Below, in pieces: positions 48,681 to 57,268 of a stretch of DNA of 64,000 nucleotides (within the stretch, counting starts at the first letter, position 1; each line of letters begins with the position of its first letter). Below the pieces are notes generated by a model. That model was not told the origin of the DNA, made no database searches, and saw nothing but the letters and a program-made list of their open reading frames with translations. The DNA lies in the NCBI GenBank assembly GCA_040384325.1, contig JAZKJL010000003.1, forward strand, positions 689,845-753,844. Reading direction: 5' to 3'. This DNA comes from JACMLX01 sp040384325 (GTDB lineage Bacteria; Gemmatimonadota; Gemmatimonadetes; Gemmatimonadales; Gemmatimonadaceae). Both the position numbers and the translations under genes were made by a program.

Positions 48681-49663
48681 TGCTGCGAATCTTTCACAAC
48701 ACCAAGTACGACTTCATCAAGTGGTGGAAGGTCGCCGCCATCTCGACCATCGCCTTCATGGCGATCGGCATCGGCTCCTTCGCCGTCACCGGTCCGGTGA
48801 ACTACTCCGTCGAGTTCACCGGCGGCACGTTGATGCAGCTGAAGTTCGCGCAGGCTGGTGACGCCGGGAAGATTCGCGAGGCCCTCGACGAGGCGGGCAT
48901 CAATGGCGCCGAGGTGCAGCGCTTTGGCGGTTCCGATGAGTTCATCGTTCGGGCGCAGGAGACATCGCTGGTGTCGGAGCAGGCCGCCGGCGCCGAGAAG
49001 GTCGCCGACCGCATCAAGGCCGCGCTGGCCACGTCGCTCGGCGCGTCGAACTTCACCGTCGTTCGGACTGAATCCATCAGCCCCAAGGTCGGCGAGGAAC
49101 TGAGTCGCAATGCGGTGCTGGCCATGGTCCTGGTCTCGGTCGCCACGCTCATCTACCTCGCCTTCCGCTTCGAGTGGCGCTTCGGTGTGGCGGCGGTCGT
49201 CGCCACCCTCCACGACACGCTGATCACGATCGCGTTCATCAAGTTGCTGCACCTCGAGGTCTCGCTGACCGTGGTGGCCGCGATCCTGACGCTGCTCGGT
49301 TACTCGATGAATGACACCATCATCATCTTCGATCGCGTCCGCGAGAACCTGAAGACGTCCGGCAAGGAGGCCCTCTACACGGTCCTCAATCGGTCGATCA
49401 ACGACACGTTGCCGCGCTCGATCATGACGCACGCCACCACATTTGCGGCCTCGCTGGCACTGCTGCTGTTCGCCGGCGAAGTGATCCGGCCGTTCGCCTG
49501 GGTGATGACGTTCGGCATCTTCGTCGCCACCTTCAGCTCCATCTACGTGGCCGGACCGGTGCTGCTCTGGATCGAGCACAAGTTCCCGCGGAAGGCCGCC
49601 ACCGGTGCCGCTTCGCGCACCGACAGCGGCACGCAGCGTCCGGGCGCCGTCGCCACCCGGTGA
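48680..49663 (+). CDS. secF: Protein translocase subunit SecF
   Basis: A 327-residue partner of SecD with six expected membrane helices. VEFTGGTLMQLKF and LGYSMNDTIIIFDRVRENL are family signatures. The tail is basic and Ala/Arg-rich. A terminator follows 31 bases after the stop. Confidence 0.95.
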   Translation: MLRIFHNTKYDFIKWWKVAAISTIAFMAIGIGSFAVTGPVNYSVEFTGGTLMQLKFAQAGDAGKIREALDEAGINGAEVQRFGGSDEFIVRAQETSLVSEQAAGAEKVADRIKAALATSLGASNFTVVRTESISPKVGEELSRNAVLAMVLVSVATLIYLAFRFEWRFGVAAVVATLHDTLITIAFIKLLHLEVSLTVVAAILTLLGYSMNDTIIIFDRVRENLKTSGKEALYTVLNRSINDTLPRSIMTHATTFAASLALLLFAGEVIRPFAWVMTFGIFVATFSSIYVAGPVLLWIEHKFPRKAATGAASRTDSGTQRPGAVATR

Positions 49664-49694
49664 CGGTGGCCCCCTGGCACCTTGAGTCGACGGA

Positions 49695-49717
49695 CCGCCG
49701 CCCTGCGCGGCGGTTTT
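49695..49717 (+). terminator. Intrinsic terminator after secF
   Basis: A 7-bp GC-only stem (49695-49701 with 49707-49713), loop CCTGC and four Ts form a compact terminator between secF and tatD. Confidence 0.75.
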
Positions 49718-49736
49718 GTCGTTGCGGGGGCTGCAC

Positions 49737-50513
49737 ATGCTGATCGACAGCCACGCGCACCTCGCCGGTGCGAAGTTCGACGCCGACCGCGAGGCCGTCC
49801 TCGAGCGCGCGTGGGCGGCGGGATTGTCGCACGTGGTGGTGATCGGTGAACTCACCGCCGCCGCGCGCGACCTCGCCCGCTCCGATCCGGCGCGGCTGTC
49901 CTTCACCGCCGGCGTGCATCCGCACGAAGCGCATACCTTCGACGCCGCGCGAGACATGCCGCGGCTCCGGCAGTTGCTTGCCGACGGCGCCGTCGCCATC
50001 GGTGAGTGTGGCCTCGACTACTACTACGATCACAGTCCGCGCGACCAGCAGCTGGAGGCATTCCAGCAGCAGCTCGATCTCGCGGCGGAATCGGGACTGC
50101 CGGTGGTGGTGCACACCCGGCAGGCTGAGGATGACACGACCCGGATGCTGCAGGCCGCTGCTGGGCGCGGTGTGAGTGGCGTGCTGCATTGCTTCACCGG
50201 CTCGCCCGAACTGGCGCGTGATGCCATCGCGGCCGGGTGGTGCATCTCCATCAGCGGCATCGCCACCTTCCGCACCTGGGAACGTGACGACGTGGTGGCG
50301 ATGATCCCCGACGCGCAGCTGATGGTGGAAACCGACAGCCCGTACCTGGCCCCGGTGCCGCATCGCGGACGTCGCAACGAATCGGCATTCCTGCCGGCCA
50401 CCGTGGCCCACCTGGCCGCCGTGCGCGGCACCACGACCGACGAACTTGCGGCACTCACGGCGCGGAATGCGATCCGCTTCTTCCGCCTGCCGCTTCTCTC
50501 ATCGCACCCCTGA
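49737..50513 (+). CDS. tatD: TatD-family metal-dependent hydrolase/DNase
   Basis: A 258-residue amidohydrolase-fold nuclease. Metal ligands are in DSHAHL, GECGLDYYYD, VVHTR, LHCFTG and VETDSPYL. The ATG at 49737 (MLIDSHAHLAG) was chosen because an earlier TTG at 49716 lies inside the terminator that follows secF. TatD proteins have 3'-exonuclease activity on DNA. fhs starts 5 bases after the stop. Confidence 0.92.
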   Translation: MLIDSHAHLAGAKFDADREAVLERAWAAGLSHVVVIGELTAAARDLARSDPARLSFTAGVHPHEAHTFDAARDMPRLRQLLADGAVAIGECGLDYYYDHSPRDQQLEAFQQQLDLAAESGLPVVVHTRQAEDDTTRMLQAAAGRGVSGVLHCFTGSPELARDAIAAGWCISISGIATFRTWERDDVVAMIPDAQLMVETDSPYLAPVPHRGRRNESAFLPATVAHLAAVRGTTTDELAALTARNAIRFFRLPLLSSHP

Positions 50514-50518
50514 GCACG

Positions 50519-52180
50519 ATGCCCACCGATCTCGAGATCGCGCAGTCCGTCACGCTCCGCCCGATCCGCGACGTGGCGGCGGAGTTGGGGCTCGGCGAGG
50601 ATCAGGTCGATCTCTACGGTCGCTACAAGGCCAAGCTGCCGCTGGAAGTCGCGACCCGTCCGGTGAAGGGCAAGCTGGTGCTCGTCACGGCGATCCATCC
50701 CACCGCAGCCGGCGAAGGCAAGACCACGACCTCGGTCGGGCTCGCACAGGCGCTCCGTCGCATGGGCACCAACGTCATGCTCTGCCTGCGTGAACCGAGT
50801 CTCGGCCCGGTGTTCGGCGTCAAGGGTGGCGCGGCCGGCGGTGGCTACGCGCAGGTGCTGCCGATGGAGGACATCAACCTCCATTTCACCGGCGACTTCC
50901 ACGCCATCGCCAGCGCGCACGCGCTGCTGTCGGCGCTGCTCGACAATCACCTGCAGCAGGGCAACGCGCTCGGCATCGACCCGCGTCGCATCACCTGGCC
51001 GCGAACCATCGACATGAACGACCGCGCGCTGCGGAAGGTCATGGTCGGCCTCGGCGGCACCGGCAACGGCATCCCGCGCGAGGAGCGCTACGTCATCGTG
51101 CCGGCCAGCGAGGTCATGGCGATCCTCGCACTCGCCTCCGATCTCGAGGACCTGCAGACGCGTCTGGCGCGCATCGTCGTCGGCAGCACGCGTGATGGCC
51201 GCTTCGTCACTGCGGGGCAGCTCGACGCGGCGGGCGCGATGACGCTCCTGCTGCGCGATGCACTGCGACCGAACCTGGTGCAGACCGCCGAGGGCGGTCC
51301 GGCCCTCGTGCACTGCGGCCCGTTCGCCAACATCGCGCACGGCTGCAACTCGCTCATCGCGACGCGCTCCGCACTGGCGCTGGCCGACGTCGTCGTGACG
51401 GAGGCGGGGTTCGGCTCCGACCTCGGCGCCGAGAAGTTCTTCGACATCAAGGCGCGTGTCGGCGGCCTGAAGCCGGCGGCGGTGGTGATCGTGGCCACCG
51501 TGCGCGCGCTCAAGCTCCACGGCGGAGCCGACAAGGCCTCGCTCGCCACCCCGGACGTCGAGGCGGTGCGGATCGGTCTCGCCAACCTCGAACGCCACAT
51601 CGCCAACGTGCGGCAGTTCGGCGTGCCGGTGGTCGTGTCGCTCAATCGATTCACCACCGACAGCGACGACGAATTGCACTGCGTGATGCAGGCCGTGGAG
51701 CGGTCCGGGGCACGAGGAGCGCTGTGCGAGGTGTGGGCGCACGGTGGCGAAGGCGGTCGCGCGCTGGGTGCGCAGGTGCTCGAACTGCTGGCCGGTGAGA
51801 CGCCCACCTTCACGCCGCTGTACGACACCGCCCTCGGCATCCGGGCGAAGATCGGGACCATCGTTTCACGCGTCTATGGCGGCGACGGCGTCGACTTTTC
51901 ACCACGCGCCGAGCGCGCGATCCGGGACCTCGAACGCCAGGGCCTCGGCGGCACGCCGGTCTGCATCGCCAAGACGCAGTCCTCGTTCAGCGACGATCCC
52001 GCGCTGCTCGGTGCGCCGCACGGGTTCCGTGTGCACATTTCCGAGGTCTATCCCGCTGCCGGTGCCGGGTTTGTGGTGGCTCAGGCCGGTGATATCATGA
52101 CCATGCCCGGACTGCCCGCGGTGCCATCGGCGGTGCGGATCGGTGTCGATGGCGCGGGACGTGCCGTCGGGTTGTTCTAG
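50519..52180 (+). CDS. fhs: Formate--tetrahydrofolate ligase
   Basis: A 553-residue ATP-dependent enzyme that makes 10-formyl-tetrahydrofolate for purines and initiator Met-tRNA. The P-loop-like PTAAGEGKTTTSVGLAQAL (about residues 61-79) and GPVFGVKGGAAGGGYAQV are family signatures. The length is normal for the family. It is followed 28 bases later by ridA. Confidence 0.95.
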   Translation: MPTDLEIAQSVTLRPIRDVAAELGLGEDQVDLYGRYKAKLPLEVATRPVKGKLVLVTAIHPTAAGEGKTTTSVGLAQALRRMGTNVMLCLREPSLGPVFGVKGGAAGGGYAQVLPMEDINLHFTGDFHAIASAHALLSALLDNHLQQGNALGIDPRRITWPRTIDMNDRALRKVMVGLGGTGNGIPREERYVIVPASEVMAILALASDLEDLQTRLARIVVGSTRDGRFVTAGQLDAAGAMTLLLRDALRPNLVQTAEGGPALVHCGPFANIAHGCNSLIATRSALALADVVVTEAGFGSDLGAEKFFDIKARVGGLKPAAVVIVATVRALKLHGGADKASLATPDVEAVRIGLANLERHIANVRQFGVPVVVSLNRFTTDSDDELHCVMQAVERSGARGALCEVWAHGGEGGRALGAQVLELLAGETPTFTPLYDTALGIRAKIGTIVSRVYGGDGVDFSPRAERAIRDLERQGLGGTPVCIAKTQSSFSDDPALLGAPHGFRVHISEVYPAAGAGFVVAQAGDIMTMPGLPAVPSAVRIGVDGAGRAVGLF

Positions 52181-52208
52181 CGCAGGCTTCATTCTCCGAG
52201 GAAACGTT

Positions 52209-52598
52209 GTGACCAAGCGCGTGATCAGCACCCCTGATGCCCCTGCGGCCATCGGTCCCTACTCGCAGGCGATCGCCGTCGACAACCTGCTGTTCACGGC
52301 CGGGCAGATCGCGCTCGACCCGGTCACCATGACCGTCGTCCCGGGAGACGTCGCCGCGCAGGCGGAACAGGTGATGAAGAACCTGGCGGCCATTTGCGTC
52401 GCCGCCGGCGCCTCGCTGCAGGATGTCGTGAAGACCACCGTCTTCCTGCAGGACATGAGCGACTTCCAGGCGATGAACGAGGTCTACGCACGTCATTTCG
52501 GCGACAATCGCCCGGCGCGCAGCACCGTGTCGGTGCGCGGCCTGCCCCGCGACGTGCGCGTCGAGATCGAAGCGATCGTGCGCCTGCCCAACGCCTGA
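52209..52598 (+). CDS. ridA: RidA-family enamine/imine deaminase
   Basis: The 129-residue protein clears reactive 2-aminoacrylate made by PLP enzymes. IGPYSQAI, the LFTAGQI core and the family Arg in GLPRDVRVEIEAIVR are present. The GTG at 52209 has GAGGA just upstream (52198-52202) and gives the usual length. The next gene starts with GTG directly after the stop. Confidence 0.93.
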   Translation: MTKRVISTPDAPAAIGPYSQAIAVDNLLFTAGQIALDPVTMTVVPGDVAAQAEQVMKNLAAICVAAGASLQDVVKTTVFLQDMSDFQAMNEVYARHFGDNRPARSTVSVRGLPRDVRVEIEAIVRLPNA

Positions 52599-53231
52599 GT
52601 GCCGTTCCAGCCTGTCGCATCGACGCGCCACGCGGTGCGCCAGCTGGTGCAGGTGAGCATCGCCGGGGCATTCTGCCTCGGCAGCGCGCAGGTGGCCGCA
52701 GCGCAACGCGTGCCGATCCAGCCGCCGAAGCAGGACTCGGTGGTGCGTGACACCACGCCGCGCGCGCCCGCACGCCGGTTGCCGAACAGCATCCCGGATT
52801 CGTTGCTGCGACCGCCGGTCTCGCCCAAGGCGGCGTTCCTGCGGTCGCTGGCCCTGCCGGGCTGGGGGCAGGGTGCCCTGCGGCGCTCCACGGCCGCCAC
52901 GGTGTTTTCCGCCGCGGAGATCGGTGCGTTGTACATGGTGGGCAAGTCGCGCGCCGATCTCCGTCGTGCGAAGGCGCTCAGCGCACTCGACTCCATCACC
53001 GTCGGCGATCCGTCACTCGGTGAAGCGGTGACGCGCATTCCGGCCGTCCCGCCGGGGCTCGTCAATGCGCGGCGGCTGCATCTCGAGGACTGGATCGCCG
53101 TGTTGGTGTTCAATCACCTCATCGCCGGCGCCGACGCCTACGTGGCTGCCAATCTCTGGGACCTGCCGGCGCGGGTCTCGATCCGCCACACCCCGGCCGG
53201 CACCGGAATCGGCGCGCAATTCCGCTGGTGA
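52599..53231 (+). CDS. DUF5683-like exported/membrane protein
   Basis: A 210-residue protein with an N-terminal hydrophobic signal (about residues 17-35, ending in VAAAQR) and the motif SLALPGWGQGALRR, which resembles the PGxGQ element of DUF5683. A hydrophobic helix follows and another in LEDWIAVLVFNHLIAGADAY. Function is unknown; homologues are often in envelope operons. The start is GTG, and its stop overlaps murI (GTGA). Confidence 0.7.
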   Translation: MPFQPVASTRHAVRQLVQVSIAGAFCLGSAQVAAAQRVPIQPPKQDSVVRDTTPRAPARRLPNSIPDSLLRPPVSPKAAFLRSLALPGWGQGALRRSTAATVFSAAEIGALYMVGKSRADLRRAKALSALDSITVGDPSLGEAVTRIPAVPPGLVNARRLHLEDWIAVLVFNHLIAGADAYVAANLWDLPARVSIRHTPAGTGIGAQFRW

Positions 53232-54031
53232 ACGACGCGGCCGTCGGCGTGTTCGATTCCGGCATCGGTGGGCTCACCGTCGTCGCCGCGATCAGGCGCG
53301 AACTGCCCGCCGAGCGTGTGCTCTACGTGGGCGACACGGCGCGCGTGCCGTATGGTCCGAAGAGTCCGGAGACCGTGCTGCGCTACAGCCGGCAGATCGC
53401 CACCTTCCTTCTCGAGGAACGCGTGAAGGCGATCGTCATCGCCTGCAATACCGCCACCGCGCATGCGCTCGAGGCGCTGCAGCGCGAGGTGGCGGTGCCC
53501 GTGATCGGCGTCGTGCAACCCGGCGCACGCGCGGCCGTCCGCGTCACGCGTAATGGCCACATCGGTGTCATCGGCACCGCCGGCACCATCAACTCCGGTG
53601 CCTACACACGTGCCATCGCCGCGCTGTCCGCGGACGCGATCGTCACCAGCGCAGCCTGCCCGATGTTCGTGCCGCTGGTGGAAGAAGGCTGGGTGGACCA
53701 TCCCGCGACCCGGCTGATCGCCGAGACGTACCTGGCACCGATGCGCGATGCGAACGTCGACACGCTGGTGCTCGGCTGCACGCACTATCCGTTGCTGGCG
53801 CCGTCGATCGGGTCCGTCATCGGTGCCGGCGTGACACTGGTGGATTCCGCGGCCGAGACGGCGTTGGCACTGCGAGAGGTGCTCGAGACGCAGGGACTCG
53901 CGGCCTCAGGAGCCGCTGCCAGCCTCGCGCACCGCTTCGTGGCGACCGATGCGCCGGACGCCTTCCGCCGCGTCGGCCAGCGTTTCATCGGGCCCGTGCT
54001 CGACCATGTCGAGACGACGGTCTTCGCCTGA
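53228..54031 (+). CDS. murI: Glutamate racemase
   Basis: A 267-residue enzyme that supplies D-glutamate for peptidoglycan. Both catalytic cysteines are present: Cys73 in IACNTATAHAL and Cys184 in GCTHYPLL; FDSGIGGL is at residues 9-16. The conserved C-terminal segment (HRFVATDAPDAFRRVGQRF) runs through the overlap with lpxH, so the stop at 54031 is sound. The start is a GTG overlapping the previous stop. Confidence 0.95.
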   Translation: MNDAAVGVFDSGIGGLTVVAAIRRELPAERVLYVGDTARVPYGPKSPETVLRYSRQIATFLLEERVKAIVIACNTATAHALEALQREVAVPVIGVVQPGARAAVRVTRNGHIGVIGTAGTINSGAYTRAIAALSADAIVTSAACPMFVPLVEEGWVDHPATRLIAETYLAPMRDANVDTLVLGCTHYPLLAPSIGSVIGAGVTLVDSAAETALALREVLETQGLAASGAAASLAHRFVATDAPDAFRRVGQRFIGPVLDHVETTVFA

Positions 54032-54748
54032 CGCCATGAACTCCATGAGTTCGAGCCGCGTCTCGGTCAGGCGCAGGTAGCGCGGCGCGTCACCCCACCC
54101 GCCCGGATTGGCATACACGCCACCAGCCGGGCCGCGCGTCAGTCCAGCCACGTGCGAGTGGCCGAAGATCACCAGGTTCGCGTCCGCGCGCGCCAGTCGT
54201 GCCAGCGCCACGTCGCGCAACCCGATCCCGCTGTCGGCCGCACTGTGCACGCGACTCGCCCCGGACGTGCCGAGCGCCAGTCGAGTCCCGAGGTCCGGAT
54301 GCAGCAGCTTGAACGCCCACACCGACAGCGGATGTCGCAGGATCGGCTTGATGCGCAGGTATCCGGCATCCGCTGCACCACGCAGGCCATCACCATGCTC
54401 GATCTCCACGGTCCAGCGGCCGACCGTTGCGCGCAGTGGCGTGGTCTGGTACGTGATGCCGAGCTCGCGGCGCAGCACCTCGCCACCCCAGCAGTCGTGA
54501 TTCCCCGCGATCCAGGTGATCGGCATGCCCGCCGCACGCAGTTCGCCGAGCGCACCGAGCACCGGCAGCGCAAACGTCGGCATCGATCGCCGCCACTCGA
54601 ACCAGAAGTCGAGGATGTCGCCGTTCAGCACCAGCGAACCGGGTGCACCTCGTAACCGGCGCAGGAACGTCAGCAGTGCGTCGGCCGTCGCTGCCGGCGC
54701 CGCGCCGACGTGGCAATCGGACAGGATGTACCAGGGAAGTGTGGACAC
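53906..54748 (-). CDS. lpxH: LpxH-like UDP-2,3-diacylglucosamine diphosphatase
   Basis: A 280-residue metallophosphoesterase. Ligand motifs SDCHVGA, NGDILDFWFEW, AGNHDCW, EHGDG and FGHSHVAG match the calcineurin-like LpxH type found outside Proteobacteria (GNHD in place of GNRD). It would cut UDP-diacylglucosamine to lipid X in lipid A synthesis. The start is a GTG at 54748, where the predicted transcript begins. About 45 residues after the last family motif come from DNA antisense to murI, ending at 53906. This tail is unconserved in type and may be a recent extension. Confidence 0.85.
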   Translation of the reverse strand: MSTLPWYILSDCHVGAAPAATADALLTFLRRLRGAPGSLVLNGDILDFWFEWRRSMPTFALPVLGALGELRAAGMPITWIAGNHDCWGGEVLRRELGITYQTTPLRATVGRWTVEIEHGDGLRGAADAGYLRIKPILRHPLSVWAFKLLHPDLGTRLALGTSGASRVHSAADSGIGLRDVALARLARADANLVIFGHSHVAGLTRGPAGGVYANPGGWGDAPRYLRLTETRLELMEFMASGEDRRLDMVEHGPDETLADAAEGVRRIGRHEAVREAGSGS

Positions 54749-54754
54749 ACCCTG

Positions 54755-54783
54755 AGATTAGTCCGTCCGTCACACTTTGACAA
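54755..54783 (-). promoter_or_regulatory. Promoter for the lpxH-like gene
   Basis: On the minus strand TTGTCA (54783-54778), a 17-base spacer and TAATCT (54760-54755) put the start at about 54748, the GTG itself. The mRNA would be leaderless. Its -35 overlaps that of the opposite promoter. Confidence 0.65.
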
Positions 54784-54805
54784 AAGCGTTTGCCTCGGCC
54801 CATCT
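54777..54805 (+). promoter_or_regulatory. Candidate promoter for the thioesterase operon
   Basis: A perfect TTGACA (54777-54782) stands back to back with the lpxH -35. The -10 is weak: CCATCT at 17-base spacing or CATCTT at 18. A start near 54812 would lead to the GTG at 54838 and the genes behind it. Confidence 0.4.
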
Positions 54806-54837
54806 TCGCCCCCGGACTCCTCACCACCCGTGGCCCC

Positions 54838-55263
54838 GTGCCTGCACTCGATCCTGCACCAACGTGTGACATCGACCTCCGCGTGCGGTATGCGGAGACC
54901 GACCAGATGGGCGTCGTCTACCACGCCAACTACCTCGCCTGGTGCGAGGTCGGCCGCACCGAGCTGATTCGCGTGCGTGGACGCTCGTACGCCGAGATCG
55001 AGCGCCTCGGCGTGGGGCTCGCCGTGTCCGATGCATCGCTCCGCTTCCACGCGCCCGCTCGCTACGATGACCTCGTCCGCATCACCACCACGCTCACCGA
55101 CATCCGATCCCGCTCGATGACCTTCGAGTATCTCATCAGCCACGTCGGACGCGGGACGAAGCTCGTCACCGCCAGCACCACGCTGATCGGACTCGATCGT
55201 GAGGGACGCATCGCACGCCTGCCGCAGGAGTTGCATCACGCACTCGGGATGTCGGATGCCTGA
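54838..55263 (+). CDS. Acyl-CoA thioesterase, YbgC/4HBT hotdog family
   Basis: A 141-residue hotdog protein with the 4HBT motif YAETDQMGVVYHANYLAWCE; the Asp in TDQMG is the catalytic residue. YbgC-type enzymes act on acyl-CoAs, often near the Tol-Pal system, which is not seen here. The GTG at 54838 was chosen; a TTG at 54790 would lie between the -35 and -10 of the candidate promoter. It overlaps the next gene by 8 bases. Confidence 0.85.
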   Translation: MPALDPAPTCDIDLRVRYAETDQMGVVYHANYLAWCEVGRTELIRVRGRSYAEIERLGVGLAVSDASLRFHAPARYDDLVRITTTLTDIRSRSMTFEYLISHVGRGTKLVTASTTLIGLDREGRIARLPQELHHALGMSDA

Positions 55264-57268
55264 GCTGCGACGTACCGTCGGCGTCGCGCTTGCCGCGTTG
55301 TTGCTCGCGAGCGCACCGGCTGCTGCACAACGCACCGTCCTCGACTCGGCATCGCAGGTCGCGTGGGCGGAGTTGCTGGCCGTGCACGACGTACGTTCCG
55401 CCGACACGGTGGTGATCGACCGGGCGATCGGGTCACCGGTCGCACCGTTGCGCGCCACCGCGGCCCGCGTGGTGGGCATGAACCGTGTCGCCGCGCGCTA
55501 CGCTGCACTGCGTACGCTCCTGCAGCGCGATCGCGACACCGCCGTCGCTCGCGACGCGGCATTCGCGCTCGGCCTCGCGAGCGACACCAGCAGCTGCGGC
55601 GCGCTGCGTGACGCTTTGGCGCGCCCGACGGTCGGTGCGGCGGCGGCGTGGTCGCTCGGTGAACTGGGTGCGGCCTGCGGTGAGTTCGCGCCGCTGCTCG
55701 CTGTCGCGCGATCATCGGCTGCTCGCGCCGCATTGCTGCGCGTGGCAGGGAAGTGGACACCTTTCCCGGATACCGTCATCGTCGCCGCGTATCGCAGCGC
55801 GACCTCGCCGGAGCAGCGGTGGGCGGCGCTGTATGCACTGGCCCGCGCTCGGCGCCCCGCGGGCGCGACGCTCGCGATGGCCGCCAGCCGCGACGCGGCG
55901 CCATCGCTGCGGGAGGTCGCGGCGCGCTTGATGGCCAGCACCCTGCAGCCCGCCGCCGACTCGCTCGCCGTCGTCGCGCGCCTCGATTCGATGCTTGGCG
56001 ACCGCGCGCCGCACGTGCGCATCGCTGCGGTGCGTGCCATCGCCACCTTCCGTGTGCTGGCGCGTGAACCACTGGCCCGTGCGTGGCCGCTCGAGCGTGA
56101 CGCGAACGTGCGCGTCACGATGGCGCAGTCGGTCGGCACCGTCGCCGCGGATTCGTCACCGCTCTGGCGTCGGTGGTGGGAGTCCGACACCACGCACATG
56201 GTTCGACGCTCGCTGATCGCCAGTGCCTGGCAGGCGCAGGCCATCGGCGCCCTGCGTGGTACGGCAGTGGACCTGGCGGAAGATCCGGACTTCCGCGTTC
56301 GCATCGCCATGGTCGATGGCGCGGCCACGGCCGGTGTCGATCGCAACGCACGCCAGATCGCTCGCCGCCTCACCGATGGCGACGCGCGCGTTCGTGCCGC
56401 CGCCGTCACTGCGCTCGGCGGCCTCGCACCGGCGATGCGTGATTCGCTCGACTGGCCGGTATTGCTCGACGCCGTCCGCCAGGACGCCGACGTCGGCGTG
56501 CGTACCGCCGCACTCGGCACACGGCGGCGCGCCGATGCGGCGGCGAACGTTCCGCTGGCGATGCAGGCGTACCAGCGCGCGCTGACCGACACCAACAGCG
56601 ACGCGAGGGAGGCCGCACTCGACCTCCTCGCCGGATCATGGCGGCGCGACAGCGCGTCATTCGACTCGGCGACGGTCGCCACGTTGCGCACCTGGTCCGC
56701 GCCGACGGATCCACTGCTGCGTCAGCGCGTCCGCGTCGTGACGCCGCTTCGGCACTGGAACGCCGCCGCGACGGCGTCGGCGCCGCGGCAGGAATTGCTG
56801 CGCATCGTGCGCGAAATCATCGTGCCAAGCCTCGCTGGCCGTCCACCCGAGTTGTGGCTGGCAACCGGTCGCGGAATGGTCCGGATCGTGCTTGATGGGG
56901 TACGGACGCCGATGACCACCGACCACCTCTCGCGCCTCGCGCGCACCGGGTATTTCCGCAACCTCCGCTTCCATCGCGTCGTGCCGGCGTTCGTGGCGCA
57001 GGGAGGCGATCCGCGCGGCGATGGCACCGGTGGTCCGGGCTTCGCCATCCGTGACGAGTTGAATCGGTCTCCGTATGTGCGCGGCGCGGTCGGCATGGCG
57101 CTGTCCGGGCCGGACACTGGTGGCTCGCAGTTCTTCCTCACCCTCGCACCGCAGCCGCACCTCGACGGGCACTACACCGTGTTCGGTCGCATCACGTCCG
57201 GCGCCGCGGCCATGGACGCGCTCGTGCAGGGCGACGCCTTGCGCAACATCACCACCGGCTCGCCATGA
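55256..57268 (+). CDS. Exported HEAT-repeat protein fused to a cyclophilin-type peptidyl-prolyl isomerase
   Basis: The ATG at 55256 gives a 670-residue protein. A signal peptide (VGVALAALLLASAPAAAQ) is followed by many HEAT-like helical repeats (about residues 30-510, for example DGDARVRAAAVTALGGLAP). The C-terminal 135 residues form a cyclophilin domain with FHRVVPAFVAQGGDP, GSQFFLTLAP and HYTVFGRI, which retains the catalytic Arg and the core Phe and Gln residues. It probably assists folding of periplasmic proteins, with the repeats holding clients or partners. It overlaps the next gene by four bases. Confidence 0.85.
   Translation: MPELRRTVGVALAALLLASAPAAAQRTVLDSASQVAWAELLAVHDVRSADTVVIDRAIGSPVAPLRATAARVVGMNRVAARYAALRTLLQRDRDTAVARDAAFALGLASDTSSCGALRDALARPTVGAAAAWSLGELGAACGEFAPLLAVARSSAARAALLRVAGKWTPFPDTVIVAAYRSATSPEQRWAALYALARARRPAGATLAMAASRDAAPSLREVAARLMASTLQPAADSLAVVARLDSMLGDRAPHVRIAAVRAIATFRVLAREPLARAWPLERDANVRVTMAQSVGTVAADSSPLWRRWWESDTTHMVRRSLIASAWQAQAIGALRGTAVDLAEDPDFRVRIAMVDGAATAGVDRNARQIARRLTDGDARVRAAAVTALGGLAPAMRDSLDWPVLLDAVRQDADVGVRTAALGTRRRADAAANVPLAMQAYQRALTDTNSDAREAALDLLAGSWRRDSASFDSATVATLRTWSAPTDPLLRQRVRVVTPLRHWNAAATASAPRQELLRIVREIIVPSLAGRPPELWLATGRGMVRIVLDGVRTPMTTDHLSRLARTGYFRNLRFHRVVPAFVAQGGDPRGDGTGGPGFAIRDELNRSPYVRGAVGMALSGPDTGGSQFFLTLAPQPHLDGHYTVFGRITSGAAAMDALVQGDALRNITTGSP

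Noticed and set aside
54790..54837. TTG at 54790 as the thioesterase start.
   Set aside because: It would lie between the -35 and -10 elements; the GTG at 54838 gives the usual family N-terminus.
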